Below, piece after piece: positions 38,205-50,280 of a DNA stretch of 64,000 nucleotides. How positions within the stretch are numbered: position 1 is the first letter of the stretch; every line of letters starts with the position of its first letter. The DNA lies in contig NC_092565.1 in NCBI RefSeq assembly GCF_037975245.1, positions 4,213,499 to 4,277,498 on the forward strand, in the 5' to 3' direction. The DNA comes from Apostichopus japonicus (taxonomy: Eukaryota > Echinodermata > Holothuroidea > Aspidochirotida > Stichopodidae). Below the pieces are notes generated by a model. The model was not told the origin of the DNA. It saw only the letters and a list, made by a program, of their open reading frames with translations, and ran no database searches. Position numbers and translations under genes: made by a program.

Positions 38205-40809
38205 CTGTAAATGAAACAAATAGAAACAGAATTAAATTCATTTATAAAAAACATAAAAAAAAATTAAAAAACCTACAATACTACCTGAAGTAAAGTCTAA
38301 ATCTATAACAAGGAGATGGTTTCACATATATGTTCCACCTATTAAAGTGCATGTTGATTCATGGATATCAAATCGTGGGCATAGAGGAGGCTCAGTAATC
38401 ACATGTCAGAAACCTCAGAAATCAGTGAAACTGTTTGCGTGCTAATAATGTGGCAAATTTTCTCTTATTCTGGATCCCCAAAGAATTCAGTGATGCTCTA
38501 CCCACGAGTACTTTAATACCCGACGCAGTTTTCCATCCTTTATGCCTACAGGTGCGAACCTTGAGTAAACTTCAAACGTACGTCAAAGTTCGCCTCTTGT
38601 TATCTGACTGGTTGCAAATTCATTATCGACATAGCGGCTAGATTGAACTCTCGGAAGTTCTCCAAACCGGGAGAGCTTAAAATGTCCGCTGTTCGTAGCT
38701 GTTTCTCTTTGGCCACTTAAAAGGACAAAGCATGCTGTAGCATTTAGGAAAAGCTGTTAATGGCCGTGAAATTGGACGTGATTGAATGGAGAGAGCCCTT
38801 GAGCTGAGATCTGACGAATTGAAACGCTAGACTTGCATATCGCAGCAGGTTGTTCACAGGCAAGTGTCTCCACGTAAACATAAGGTAAGTGACAAAAACA
38901 TCCCCCAAATATGCAAATTTTTGTAAGTCGCATAGTGAATATATTTGATTTGCATGTCAAGCACTGAATATAACCAGACAAGTATTGAGACATACAGACT
39001 GGTTGATGATGTGACCTGGAATGACATCAAACTTCAACGAAGATTTTTACCTAGAACTGATAAAATTCCAAAACTTACTAACTTTAATACAGAAAGGCTA
39101 CAGTAGGTGGATGGAAAGAGTGCAATAGTAGAGTGAAGACATATAAGGGAGATGCAACGGTAGAAGTTGCAATTGATTAATTACACACACAAACAGGAGT
39201 ACATGTAGGTTATCTGTTTAACCAGAAAGCCAGCCAATTGTCTCAGAGATTTCTTAATTTCCACATTTTATATGAAAAGATTTAACAAGAAACAATCATA
39301 CACCACAAGATTATTGTGCTCAATACTGTGGATCCACATATAACAGTGTGAGGTTCATCCAAGCTTGAAGTTTGGAGTTAATAATGTGTTTACAAGAATT
39401 TCAGACTTTGACCTCTGCTGACCTCAAATGACCAAAGATTATTAGATCAGAGTTCAGATGTACTATACAGGAGACAGGTACAGTAAGGTTAAATTCATTA
39501 TTTTATTTGACATAAATTAAACTTACATATTTTGCTACATTTTATTCATATCAATTATTTATCAAAAGCAAAACCAAATATATAAATTGGAAATTATCAA
39601 CTAATTATTAACTACTTTGAGATAACTTGTTCTAAAATTTTAAGCGTAGCACTGAAAATTTATCAAAATCAGAGTAAAGAACTATTTTTGGAAAGTTGAA
39701 AATTAAAGAAATACGATACAGAATGTGGCATTGCTAATGTAAAATAGCAATGGTATTTAATATACTGAAAAATGAACACAATTTACATGTCTCCTCCCAA
39801 CCTCAGCACTCTTGTTCTACCGTGACAACAGTAGAAAAAAAATGAAAATATCACTGACTTCAATGCAGAACTCCCTTTGATTGAGAATTTTTGTGACAAA
39901 GTATTACAGCATATTGAGAATGATACTGACACACGCAAACATTAGTTGACAAAGCTTATAGAATATATATAACTGTTTCTCTTCAAACTAGGGATGAAAT
40001 CACACCAAAAAATGTCAACTCTTTACAAAACCATACAGTACTGCATTAGTCAGTCCTTGAATTAATGCATATATTTATTTGCCATTTCTTTCTTTTGGAA
40101 TCATTCTGAATAAAATGTGTCCAGTCCAAAGTCCTTGTTTGAAGTATGATAGACAATATAAGTTTATACAGCGCTGAGTTGTGCTTCATCAAACTTTTTT
40201 TATCAGATACGTATATATATTTATGTCAGTGTACATGGCTTTGGTTGTTGACATGCCACTCCAGTCAGAACGGATTGGTAGTTTTAATTTTCGTCTCCTT
40301 AAATCCCGACGACGCATATGCTCATAAATTCTGCCTCTCCCTCTCCCTCGAGTACATTTTAATGTGCAGAAAGATGAAGAACACATATATATCAGACTGC
40401 ATGTACTGTATACCAGAATAATATTCCAGCGGAGCACAAAAACGAGAGGATAATTTGGAAAATTGAGATGCAGGCCTCAATATAGGTAATAACTGTCACT
40501 TTGCAGTGCATTAATGACTTTTTTTATAGTTTTACATTAAATGTTAAAAGCGCAAATGATCAACTCGAGAGTAATTTTAAGATGCATTTAAATGAAGGAA
40601 ATTGCTTTTTAATTCCCCTGATTGGTAGAGGATAGATACATAGATATGTCACGAAGTTATGAGCATGAAAATCATCAGAAAGTAATATTTTACATAGTGA
40701 GTGATGTGTATGTCATTGGAAGTTTCATCTCAATGCCTGCACACTACTCTTGTGATGAGGAAATTTGATGATACCATTGGAGGTCAGTTTCAAAAGGTTT
40801 TGAGGTCGC

Positions 40810-40865
40810 TTTAGACAAGGATGAGCGAGAGTACAGAGGCTGTGAGGAGACAGGTAAAATGATGA
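40810..40865 (+). repeat. Donor-type dispersed repeat, copy near 40847
   Basis: GCTGTGAGGAGACAGGTAAA preceded by a GAGAGTACA stretch. Shorter related cores in this intron: 39471 (GAGACAGGTACAG), 39784 (minus, GGAGACATGTAAAT) and 41101 (GATGAGGCAGGTAAG). Confidence 0.65.
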
Positions 40866-42419
40866 AGGAAATTACTGTAAACTGCTGGTTAATTTCAAAC
40901 GGGTCTTCCTGAGGAAAACTATCAGAGAGAGAGTGTGTGTGATATTGTTACGTTCAGCTGAACAATGGCATAACTGCCAAGCCTCAGTTGCTTTGTATGT
41001 GGTTTTACAAACTGAATAAACTCAACAGAGGTATGGGATCATAAAAAGATGGAAACATTATGAGAAAATAGCTCTGTAAGAATGAGAGTACAGAAGTTGT
41101 GATGAGGCAGGTAAGGGGAGGCGTGAAGTACATATCTAATCAGGCATTAAATATACTTTAAAGAGCAATTGACTACGAGTAACAGAAATCTACTCAAAAC
41201 GAAGCAAGTTCCACAGTGCTTTACCATATGAACATCAGAATGTGGACTGAATCATGAAACAGAACCTTCGACAGTTTGCAAAATTGCCGTAAGTCAGAAA
41301 AGGGTGCCCAGTTGTTGAACTGCGACAACATTCGTCTCACTCTTTGTATATAACAAAGTTCTTGGGCAGATGGAGTGTTCATGTCTGATTGCCAAGCAAC
41401 AGCTCAGTTACCACTATATTGATAAGTGTTCATGGTCGGCATATGCACGATACAGACCTCAGTGTTACCATCGACTTATATGGGGAATGAGTTTTTGTCC
41501 ACATGTTTTCTGCTTCAACATGTTCAAGAAAGAAAATTCCAAACTTCCCGAGTTGATGGATTTATTAATTAAGGGTCTCTAAACACTTGATCCCTTTAAG
41601 TCAGATCATGTTACAAACATCTGTCCTATGGATCATCATACTGGAACTGATCTCTCCATCGAATTTAATTAATTAAAAAAAAGAATGTAGTACATAGACA
41701 CTGCACAGTTGTTACGGAAGCCGATCTCCAAGGTATGTGACATAAGATTTCACTTTGAATGCACACAAGCCTCCAAATGCCTCCAGTCAATTTTGCCAGA
41801 AACTAAAAGCACTGGCAGCTTTCTGCTAGTATAAACACATCTTGGTTTTTGTATTTTACGGGAAAAAAGCCAATGGGATTTTGATGTTAGCAAGTATTTT
41901 TATTATGCACTGGCATTTTTGTAGTTTTTTAAGATGCTAAAATTGTGAAATTCCAGGTTTGACACATGTATTATATACATACTCTGAACAAATCTGAATC
42001 CAAGCTGATAAAGCTGTTTTATAAAAAATGTTCATTTGCATTTTAAATGACAAGGGCAACATTTAAGTACTATATCAAGTGAACAATCTTGAGTACAATA
42101 ATTGAGTACTATACAGGTGATCACTTTGGAATACCAATATTTGTTACTATAAGCCACTTAGTGAGTAGTACTAATTTAAATTTCTATACAGGTAGATAAC
42201 TATTTCATAGAATGTCATCATGTACATTTTGGAACATACCTTCCTAAAGCTAACTTTTAAAAATTGGGTAACATTCTTTCACTCTGCCCCCACCCCCCAA
42301 ATACACCCCATTTTTGGTCAGTCGTAAAAAAAAAACATCGGTGGATGAAACTTCCAGCCATAAAAATGTGCTATACCCTATGGAATGGTTAATTATGAAG
42401 AAAGTCTTAGGACAGTGAA

Positions 42420-42530
42420 CTGTGGGTCATGGGTTGCATAGTGCAAGATTGTTATCAATTTCTATAAGCTAGGTAGATGAGACTACATACGAGCATTGGA
42501 GACAGGTAAGAGAGGAATGAAGGAATATTA
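42420..42530 (+). repeat. Donor-type dispersed repeat, copy near 42499
   Basis: GGTCATGGGTTGCATAGTGC, TAGGTAGATGAGACTACATA, then GAGACAGGTAAG (42499-42510) and GAGGAATGAAGG. Confidence 0.8.
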
Positions 42531-43694
42531 GAGTACGATTGTTGCGTAGTGGCAGGTACAGTAATGCATGTGAGGAGTGCATTTGATATGAAGCTTTATC
42601 AACTTTTGAGCCTCCCCATTCTTGAGAGTATATAATGCTGCAACAAGTATCGTCAAAGAGCACTGTAAGCTGTTCTGAGCCTGACTCATCTCAAGAAGAT
42701 GAATCATTTTTTAAATTATGAAATATTAATATATACATTATACGCAAAATGAATTCAGAAAATAGTATAGCTCAGTGCTTACAATTGCCAAGGCTTTTAA
42801 TTTGTTAGATCTACACAAGTTATTGAAATACAATCTGTTGCACAATTTTATTATGCAGGCCGGCGGGCATAGCAATGTTAGCTATGCAATCATACTGTAT
42901 AGAAATTGTTATATAGCTCTGAAATTAATTAAAGTGCAGATATTCTTTATTAAATGTGAAACAATTTCTCTTCCAGAGAACTGTCTGGATTATAACATAC
43001 CCTGCATACATAAATGACATATTAAACATCACGTTTAGCACATGTATACACAACTTTTCTTTATATCATTGAACAGTTTTAGCCCAGCTGATGAGTGAGA
43101 ATTCTTTCGGTGTGATTCAACGTCATTAATCTCTCTAACCATTCAAAGTAATCCACGCAATAATATTTCACTGCTATAGTAGGAATATGGGGGGGGGGAG
43201 GGGGGGCACTGGACTGAAATGTGACAGGTGTACTGTAGCATCACATCTGTGTATAAATAACACAGCACAACAGAAGATGTCTTTAAATCAAATTGTCATC
43301 ATATTTTGCCGGTTTGCCTTTTGATATTTGTCACGAATTCCCTCTCTCCATCTCTCTCTCTCTGCCAGACAGCAGATTTCCTCTCTTACAATTAATGTTC
43401 ACAACTCACGTGCAGTTTCACACAACATAAACATCAGGAGAAAAGATAACGTACGTGATACAGGAAATGTCAGAGATGGATAGAAACATTCTGACGATCC
43501 AAATTTAGCAGTCTGGTAGGTACAGTATGCTGACTAATATCGATGCAATTCTGAAATCATTTATAAAATGATGGAGCAATACAATCGAGAAATTCAAGAT
43601 GAGAATAGAAACACAAAAAAATACGAAACAAGAAATGGAGGATGTTACGAAGAAGCAACAGAAAGCCTATTATTTTTGAGGATTTACAGATAAC

Positions 43695-44210
43695 GATATT
43701 TACCTGTCTCCTGTAGATACAGTTTGTACTCTGATCTGCAGGACTCTAAGAACTGGTAATATTCTTGCACTGAGCCATTCGAAAAGATCAAATTCCTGCT
43801 CAAAATCATGCGTGTCAGGCATCCGAATGGTACAGTAGATTCAGAAGGAAGGGGGCAGTGGTGACGTTAGATAGGGTCATTGGGGGCACAGGTGTAAGAA
43901 TGTAACCAGGTGTAAGGCGGGAAGTTCAGAGTGTGTATATGGGTAGGAGACAGGTAATTGAGGAGTGATGTAAATTGTCCGGCCATAAAGCTGAATGAAG
44001 GGTTCTTAGACTAGTGTAGATTGGAGAGCATATATATGTAAAAGGAGTGTACAAGGAGTGTATAAGGAGTGTAAGTGAGGAGTGATGTAAACTGTCCAGC
44101 TCTAAAGCTGTTAACATCAGAATGTTACCAGTTCTTAGGCTAGGGTACAGTAGATGAGACTGCACATATGTAAACGAAACAGGTACAAGAGGAATGAAGT
44201 AAATAAACAA
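43695..44210. repeat. Cluster of donor-type repeats
   Basis: A minus-strand core at 43700-43711 and three plus-strand units in a row: GAGACAGGTAAT at 43947, a unit without a core (GTGATGTAAATTGTCCGGCC to about 44080), and a related unit (GTGATGTAAACTGTCCAGC) ending GAAACAGGTACAAGAGG at about 44176. Local tandem amplification of the family is the simplest reading. Confidence 0.7.
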
Positions 44211-45597
44211 AAACATGTAAGGAAATTTATACAACTTTATAGGCATTGATCTTAAACTCTGAACTGTGAAAGGAATCCGGAAAAAATGCCTGAGAGAACT
44301 TATGCAATATACTTAGTATCTTATAAAACCTACATATAGATAGGGTCGGGGCAGCATTGGGGAGTGGGGGGGGGGTGTATGCAAGAAAGGAACATTAAAG
44401 GCTTCCAAATATTAATAATAACTAAGGGAATCATGAAAGTATATATAAGTAGAAGAAAAAACAAGGATGATGATGTTGATCTGATAGAGTTTTTCTATCC
44501 ACTTCACAGATTCTTGTATAATTAACGCAGCCTTCTTCTTGAAACCCTTTTGAGTATCTCAGAGATTCAACATGTACATTGGTTTGCTATTGAACCAACA
44601 CTTTTTCTCCTCTCAAATTCTGTAACTAATTAGTTGCTAAACCATCTCTTCTAGTGAGCCTTCATTAACCAATTAAGGCAATTTTTTTGGTAATTTGGTG
44701 CTACGCCACCCCTTAATCCCTTAATGATGCATTTAGTTTCAATTGCAAACAAAGAAAAAATCCAACACTTGCTACTTTACACAGTTGGGTTTCCTTTTCT
44801 TTTCTTTTTTCTCTCTTTTTTTTTCTCTCTGTTTTTGCTTTCTTTGTCTTCTTTTGTTGCGAGGATTGTTTTCCCTCTTTTGTTTGTTTTTCCCAAATTT
44901 TGTTAAGGAATTAAACCAAATGTCTGCAAAGGAACAGATTATTCTACGGTTTGTACTCGTAAAAAAAATTTTGTGCAACAAACCTGAACCGGAAAAAAAA
45001 CTAAAAATCTAACGCTCAAAATGAATACCATTCAATGAATTTAACAATGTAAATTTCACAACATGGTAGAATGAAAATGAAAGAAAATGAAAAAAAAGAG
45101 TTTAATAGGGATTGACCCAGAAGTGGGTCAACAAGGACACAGTTTTAAAATTGCATGCTACAAATTACTAGAATGCTTGAATGTCATTGGTGCTATTTTG
45201 TTGTTGCTGTTGGTAACCATTAACAACAATTGGATATTCTTTTCAAAGTATGATCAAATTACCATACATTTGTTGCGGAAAAAAGTTAAAATGGTTGGTC
45301 GAATATTACAAACTGCCAAAGTAAGACATTATTGTGCAACAGTAAAAAAAATAATGAAAAAAATTTTCATAGGAGGAAGTCGTGGAAAAAAAAGGAAAGG
45401 ACATATTTATTCAGTTCTTCATATGAAAGTGATGTACGAAACGAATGTCGGAGAAGATGCTTGGACCAAAGACAATACGCACAAACTTAAAGGAACCGAG
45501 TTGACTTTCTGGGATAAAAGAAGACAATTAAAGGTTCACTCTTAATTTGTGGGTTTTAAAGAGAAGACAAAATGGGATGGTGTCCCAGATGTGGGAT

Positions 45598-45665
45598 AAA
45601 GAGGGGTGCAGTGCGTTAACCATAGGGAGAGTGCATAAGTAGATTTGGAGACAGCTTTTACGACA
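45598..45665 (+). repeat. Donor-type repeat next to STK32 exon 1
   Basis: GGGTGCAGTGCGTTAACCAT, GAGAGTGCATAAGTAGATT and GGAGACAGCTTTTA follow the family order. The GT of the core is changed to CT, so the donor-like signal is lost here. It ends about 15 bp from the exon 1 donor, antisense to the gene. Confidence 0.55.
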
Positions 45666-45680
45666 ACCGAGTGAACTCAC

Positions 45681-45732
45681 CTTCCCCATTGAGATCCAGA
45701 GACTCCTTTCGGTGGGAATGATTGTGCCCCAT
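45681..45732 (-). CDS. STK32: STK32 coding exon 1 (start codon, N-terminus)
   Basis: First coding exon of an STK32/YANK-type serine/threonine kinase. Read on the minus strand it encodes MGHNHSHRKESLDLNGE plus the first base of the next codon, then a GTGAGT donor (phase 1). The start is supported by an A at -3 and G at +4, an in-frame TAG at 45774-45772, and similarity to the MGxNxSH-type N-terminus of vertebrate STK32 proteins. Gly2 with Ser6 fits the MGxxxS N-myristoylation pattern, so membrane attachment is likely (inference). Joining to the exon at 38204 restores a Val codon and gives NGE-VNFDHF, the expected family junction. Which paralogue (A, B or C) it corresponds to cannot be settled from these residues. 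The promoter and any untranslated upstream exons were not identified. Confidence 0.85.
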
Positions 45733-45970
45733 TGTGCACCCTATGATGATGAAATTCTCCTCTGTCTGCCCCTAAGCTGGGGCAAATCAACTTATCCAAT
45801 CGCTTAATAAGGAAAAAACATCCACAAGACAAAACCAGCCTTAATAAATCCGTCACGAAAAACGTCCTAAAAACGCTTGCAGTACTAGTGTTTTTGCATT
45901 TGTTATTTCAACAAACAGTGTTAAAAATCTGGTGAAATTAGCTTGGCATTGGAAGTTGGACACCTCTTAC

Positions 45971-46012
45971 GAGTCGCAGTTCTTGGACAGCATCCTCAAT
46001 TTCGGCGGAGAT
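45971..46012 (-). CDS. Possible 42-bp exon upstream of STK32 exon 1
   Basis: On the minus strand a strong pyrimidine tract ending TTCTTCTTCAG is followed by exactly 14 codons (ISAEIEDAVQELRL) and a GTAAGA donor. It lies about 240 bp upstream of the STK32 start codon on the same strand. It could be an alternative upstream exon of STK32, an exon of an upstream gene, or chance. Both splice sites and balanced codon content argue for it; the small size and lack of recognised family argue against. An in-frame TAG before the STK32 ATG would block read-through unless an acceptor lies between 45733 and 45771, where CAG dinucleotides offer candidates. Confidence 0.25.
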
Positions 46013-49000
46013 CTGAAGAAGAAAAGAACATCACATTGACAAAGGGTAGGAATACTTCAACCCCCAATCCCGATCCCCACCCTTACTGCAAACATTCTTC
46101 CTTCACAGATAAAGCTATCAGAAAAATATCATCACTGTGAGCTAATCTCTGTGACAGTTTTAATACCAGAGGTTCACTATAATCCCAACCACCCTATCCA
46201 TAAATAATCTAACCCATGGCTTACACGGAAGAATTTAAGGCATCTCCAATGCGATGCGATAAGGAAAGTGCAAAGAACAGTCCATCTTTGGAGAGTAACA
46301 ATAATGGGTCTGCCAACTGTTGAAGAGAAATATGCCATTACAGGTATCAGAGCAGATAACTTTTCACAAACTTGCATGCATATATCAAGACTTTCCCAAA
46401 GATTGATTAAATTTGATCTAAACTGAATATTCAAAAGTTTGTTATATACATGAGTTCACGTCGGGTCACGACAAAAATTCTTAATGTGACATTTCAAGGA
46501 CACGTCAAGATTTGAAGAAGAAGATTCTGAAGGAAGTTTAGTAGGAAACTTCTGAATCGAATTTACCCTGGAAAAATCGACAGAGCCTCTGCTGGGATAC
46601 TTTTACAACGCACCTGAAGTGGCTGAGGTAATTTTTCTGCCAAAATGTATTTTCGATTTTTTTCTTAGTGAACTGACCTCACACCAGGAATAATTTTGGG
46701 AGATTTCTTCTTTTTTCTCCTCTGAAACTGCACAGAATTTTGGTTTTGCCCTTCATCGCATTTTACAGTGAGGCAGAAAAATATGACACTCTCGTGTAAG
46801 GTGAAACTATTCCACCTTGCTACATAAAAAATTCCCATCTGAAGATCATGCTTCTGACACAACATATTTAAATTGAAATACGGTTTTACTTAAACATTTT
46901 AAATTGTTGCCTCAGTTTGCGACAGAAATGTGCAACTCTGTCAGTGGTCTATTGAGATTTCAAGTAAATAATCTGTGAAAGCTTACATTTCAAATGTTTT
47001 TCTTCTTCCTTTTGTTTAAGTACATTTTTTGCACTTATATATTTGGAATACTAGCTTTCAAACAGCATTCAAAATGCAAGCCTTTATGGAAAAAAGCAGC
47101 TATTGTACCTTTGACGAAAAGAGAATAGAAATTTATCCCCACTTTTTTCCAAGCACTTAACAATCCTGTCACTGAAAAGTCACAATTTATCTCACGTCTG
47201 GTTCACATAAAATGAATTACAAGGTATCCAACTCCTCGAGGAATCAAAAAAATTCTTTTCTTTCGCAAAATTTCCACTTGATGTAAGCAGAATTTCCCAC
47301 ATGCTTTCATGCAGGTAGTAAACATTTTGCTAAACGGATCAATCTGGTTCGTCTCAAATCTCCGAATAGGTTTGATCAAAATGGTGGACATTACGGCGTG
47401 TTCTCGAAAGGGCAAAGTATTTGGCATCGTTATAAATATTGCTACCCTTCATAAACCAGGTGAATGCAATACTCTGACAGAGTATAGCAGTCAGATACTA
47501 ATTAGCATATTTAATTACCAAATCACCTAGTTCCTGCATTTTTTGGGGGGTGACATGTTTCTTGGTAAACTTTGTGACATCCACCACCAAGGCATGTAAT
47601 ATTCACTCATAACAAGACACCTTCAATCTAAATTTTCCTGTTCTTAAAAAAGACCTGTCCATTATTTTCCATAATTTTTTTGTGAATTTTTATTAAACCT
47701 ACATAAAATAATAGACTGATCAAATTTTGTGTAGCATTTTTTTTTTGTTTTTTTTTGTGAAGGTCCTAGATTTTTGGCTTTTCTAGGTCAATATGGTTCC
47801 TGTGTTAACTAAAAAAAATAATAAAAAAAAAACTGCAATATATATTTGGACTTGTACAGCAATTTGACCCTATTTGCATAGCATTTTGCAATGATTAACT
47901 TGATAAACTTCATCCTGACCTAATTAATACTGTGCATGAATGTTTAAAACAACATGATTGATATTGTTACCGTTATCGTTATCATTACCAATATTATTAT
48001 AATAGTTATAATAATATACATGGCATTGATCCAGTTCATCTTAAAGCAGCTACATGCACAAACGATTAGCAATACAGGTTCGTCTTATTTGAAGAGTCGC
48101 GCATGGGTCAATCCCAGTGAATTGTGAAGGCCACCAATTTAGTATTCGTGCTCAACAACTCAACCCTGTTTCTGCAAACCGTTCACAACAATCGCAATAG
48201 TTGAATATTCAAAAGGGATTTGAGGATACAAAATCATAAATTTTGGAAAAATTCTTGAGATGTTTTGATTTTCTTACATTTGGTATGTAAGTTTAATTGG
48301 ACGAAGGATGAGAAGGTCATCAGAACTTACTGGCCCCAAATACTATAATCTTCACTAACTTTTCAAAAGGTAATTTCCTTGTGATTCTGCAGAGATCTCT
48401 AAATTACTTCCGGACATTGATCGAGAAGTGTGAAAATGAGACAATTAAATGCTTTTTGTGAGGTTAAAACACTCTGAAGGTGGTGTTTGTGAAGATGAAA
48501 GTTAGCCTGTTGAAGTTGAAGCATGAGTGACCATTTATGTGACTTTTTTCTAGCATATTCGGGGTCAATATACCGATGACCTTTGACAGTAAGTTTGTAA
48601 GTACACGAAGTGTTGCAGCCAATGGATAGAATGCAATAGGTTAACTGTGGCTGTCACAAGATCAATTTCGTGCCCACCACCTGCATGAAATGCCGAACAC
48701 TGTTCACCGCTTCGAGCTTCGAGATTCGCCATGACAAACACGGTTTGACTTGAAGTCTTTAAAACTTTGGTGGATTAAATTAAATGGAGACAATCCAATA
48801 GTATCATCAACAGGATTGTTGAAAGCTCCCTTAGCCAAGACAGCCAAAACTATGAAAAACAAAGAAAGGCCCCCAAAAAATAAAAAAAAACATGGAAATG
48901 TCTAGCAGGTACCCAGAGTAGAAAGACTAATTAAACAATGACCTCTTTTCCTGACAAGCCCAATGGGGATGGAGGTGGAAAAAAAGTGGGCCTAACAGAC

Positions 49001-50159
49001 ATAATTTGTCACCGTTGTCATTTGGGGGCTAAACAAACATTTGAGTAAGAAACAGAGGCCCTGATTTTTTTGGCTTAAAACCAGTCTCCAATAATTTTAG
49101 AGGTTGTTGAAGTTTTTTTTACAAGTAGTACATGGAAGGGTAAACCACTACTTTCGCTTTGGGATACAGAATATATATGTTTCAAAGCTAACGTCTTTCT
49201 AGCCAACGGATAAAGTGTTTCATCTTCAAATTTGGTATATAGCCAATTGATATTCTACATCCGTAAAGGAAAATGAAAAAGAAAGAAGGGGAAAGAATAA
49301 AGATGTAATTTGTTCCTTTCACATTCTTTCCACCGGCGCTTTGTCGTTAAAGATTTACGGAGGATTGAATCCGAACAGCAAACAGTACTTTCCTTTCATT
49401 TTCCTTCTGCTTGAGGGCTCTAAAAATTAATTTCGCTCTTGACACTGGGCATAAAGCTCATTGTGGTGGCGGTTTTAGCCATACCATATTAAAGCAGCAG
49501 AGTATTCAGTCAAATTGAATGGTTTGTTCAAAACTATTATCACACACTACTAGTTATAGCTTAACTATTTCATTTCAAGTAATATTTCAACTTTCAAATT
49601 TGTCAGTTTCAACTATAATGCAAATGAGACAAATGTGTCTCGCAGACGAGGCTTTCCGGAGAACTGTACTGAATTGAGAGAACTGCCAATGTTGTAGTAG
49701 AAATTAGGGCTTTTAAAGGGCCAAGGAGGGATTTGGCCAGAATTGCTAGCAGACAATCAGATGTTATTGTCTTCTGTTTTCTTAAAATACATCCTTGATC
49801 AGCGGATGTGAATGTTAACAGCCTTCTCTAGTATTAACATGTCTATTAGTCTAATATAATTACTACGAATACAAAACTACACAAACAGTATACAACATGT
49901 ATTAAAAGAAACTCAAATGTTTTGAAGCAAGGGCATCACCAGCCAAAACTTAACACTGTAAATGTCTGCATCTCAACCCAACCCACCAACCAATCACAGG
50001 TACTAACGACACTGTATGAAAGAGACAAAATTGCAAGATGGGTATTCTACATTAAAGAATCCTGTTTCTTACAATGTATAAGAAGCTTGATGATGTTTCT
50101 CTTCTTGTAAATGTGTCTCTGTGGTATTTTACAAACTGTTTTAGCTGAGGAGGGTTATT

Positions 50160-50280
50160 CATGGGGTTAGTTACCGGTTGCTGAGGGGGCACAATGTTAA
50201 AAGGTTATCCAGTGCACATTTATAGGCAGGGTAGAGTAATAGTGCATAGGTTGTGAGGAGACAGGTAAGTGAAGTAAATT
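50160..50280 (+). repeat. Donor-type dispersed repeat, copy near 50258
   Basis: GGTTGCTGAGGGGGCACAAT, GTTAAAAGGTTATCCAGTG, GTTGTGAGGAGACAGGTAAG, then TGAAGTAAAT. A weaker fragment is near 51286 (GAAGAGACTTGTAAGG). Confidence 0.8.

Larger units (their letters stand above)
38205..45680 (-). other. STK32: STK32 intron 1 (about 7.5 kb)
   Basis: Lies between the exon 1 donor and the exon 2 acceptor. It is unusually dense in the donor-type dispersed repeat (cores near 39471, 39784, 40847, 41101, 42499, 43700, 43947, 44176 and 45648), including a small cluster at 43840-44205. A DR4-type half-site triplet is at 39409-39434. The longest open frame of the window (152 codons, plus strand, 45087-45545) lies here but looks like chance, AT-rich and lysine-rich. 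Confidence 0.7.

Noticed and set aside
45087-45545. 152-codon open frame on the plus strand with one hydrophobic stretch
   Set aside because: Longest open frame in the window, but AT-rich and lysine-rich, in an AT-rich intron, with no recognisable domain or splice context. It may be chance; conservation of the frame would change this view.
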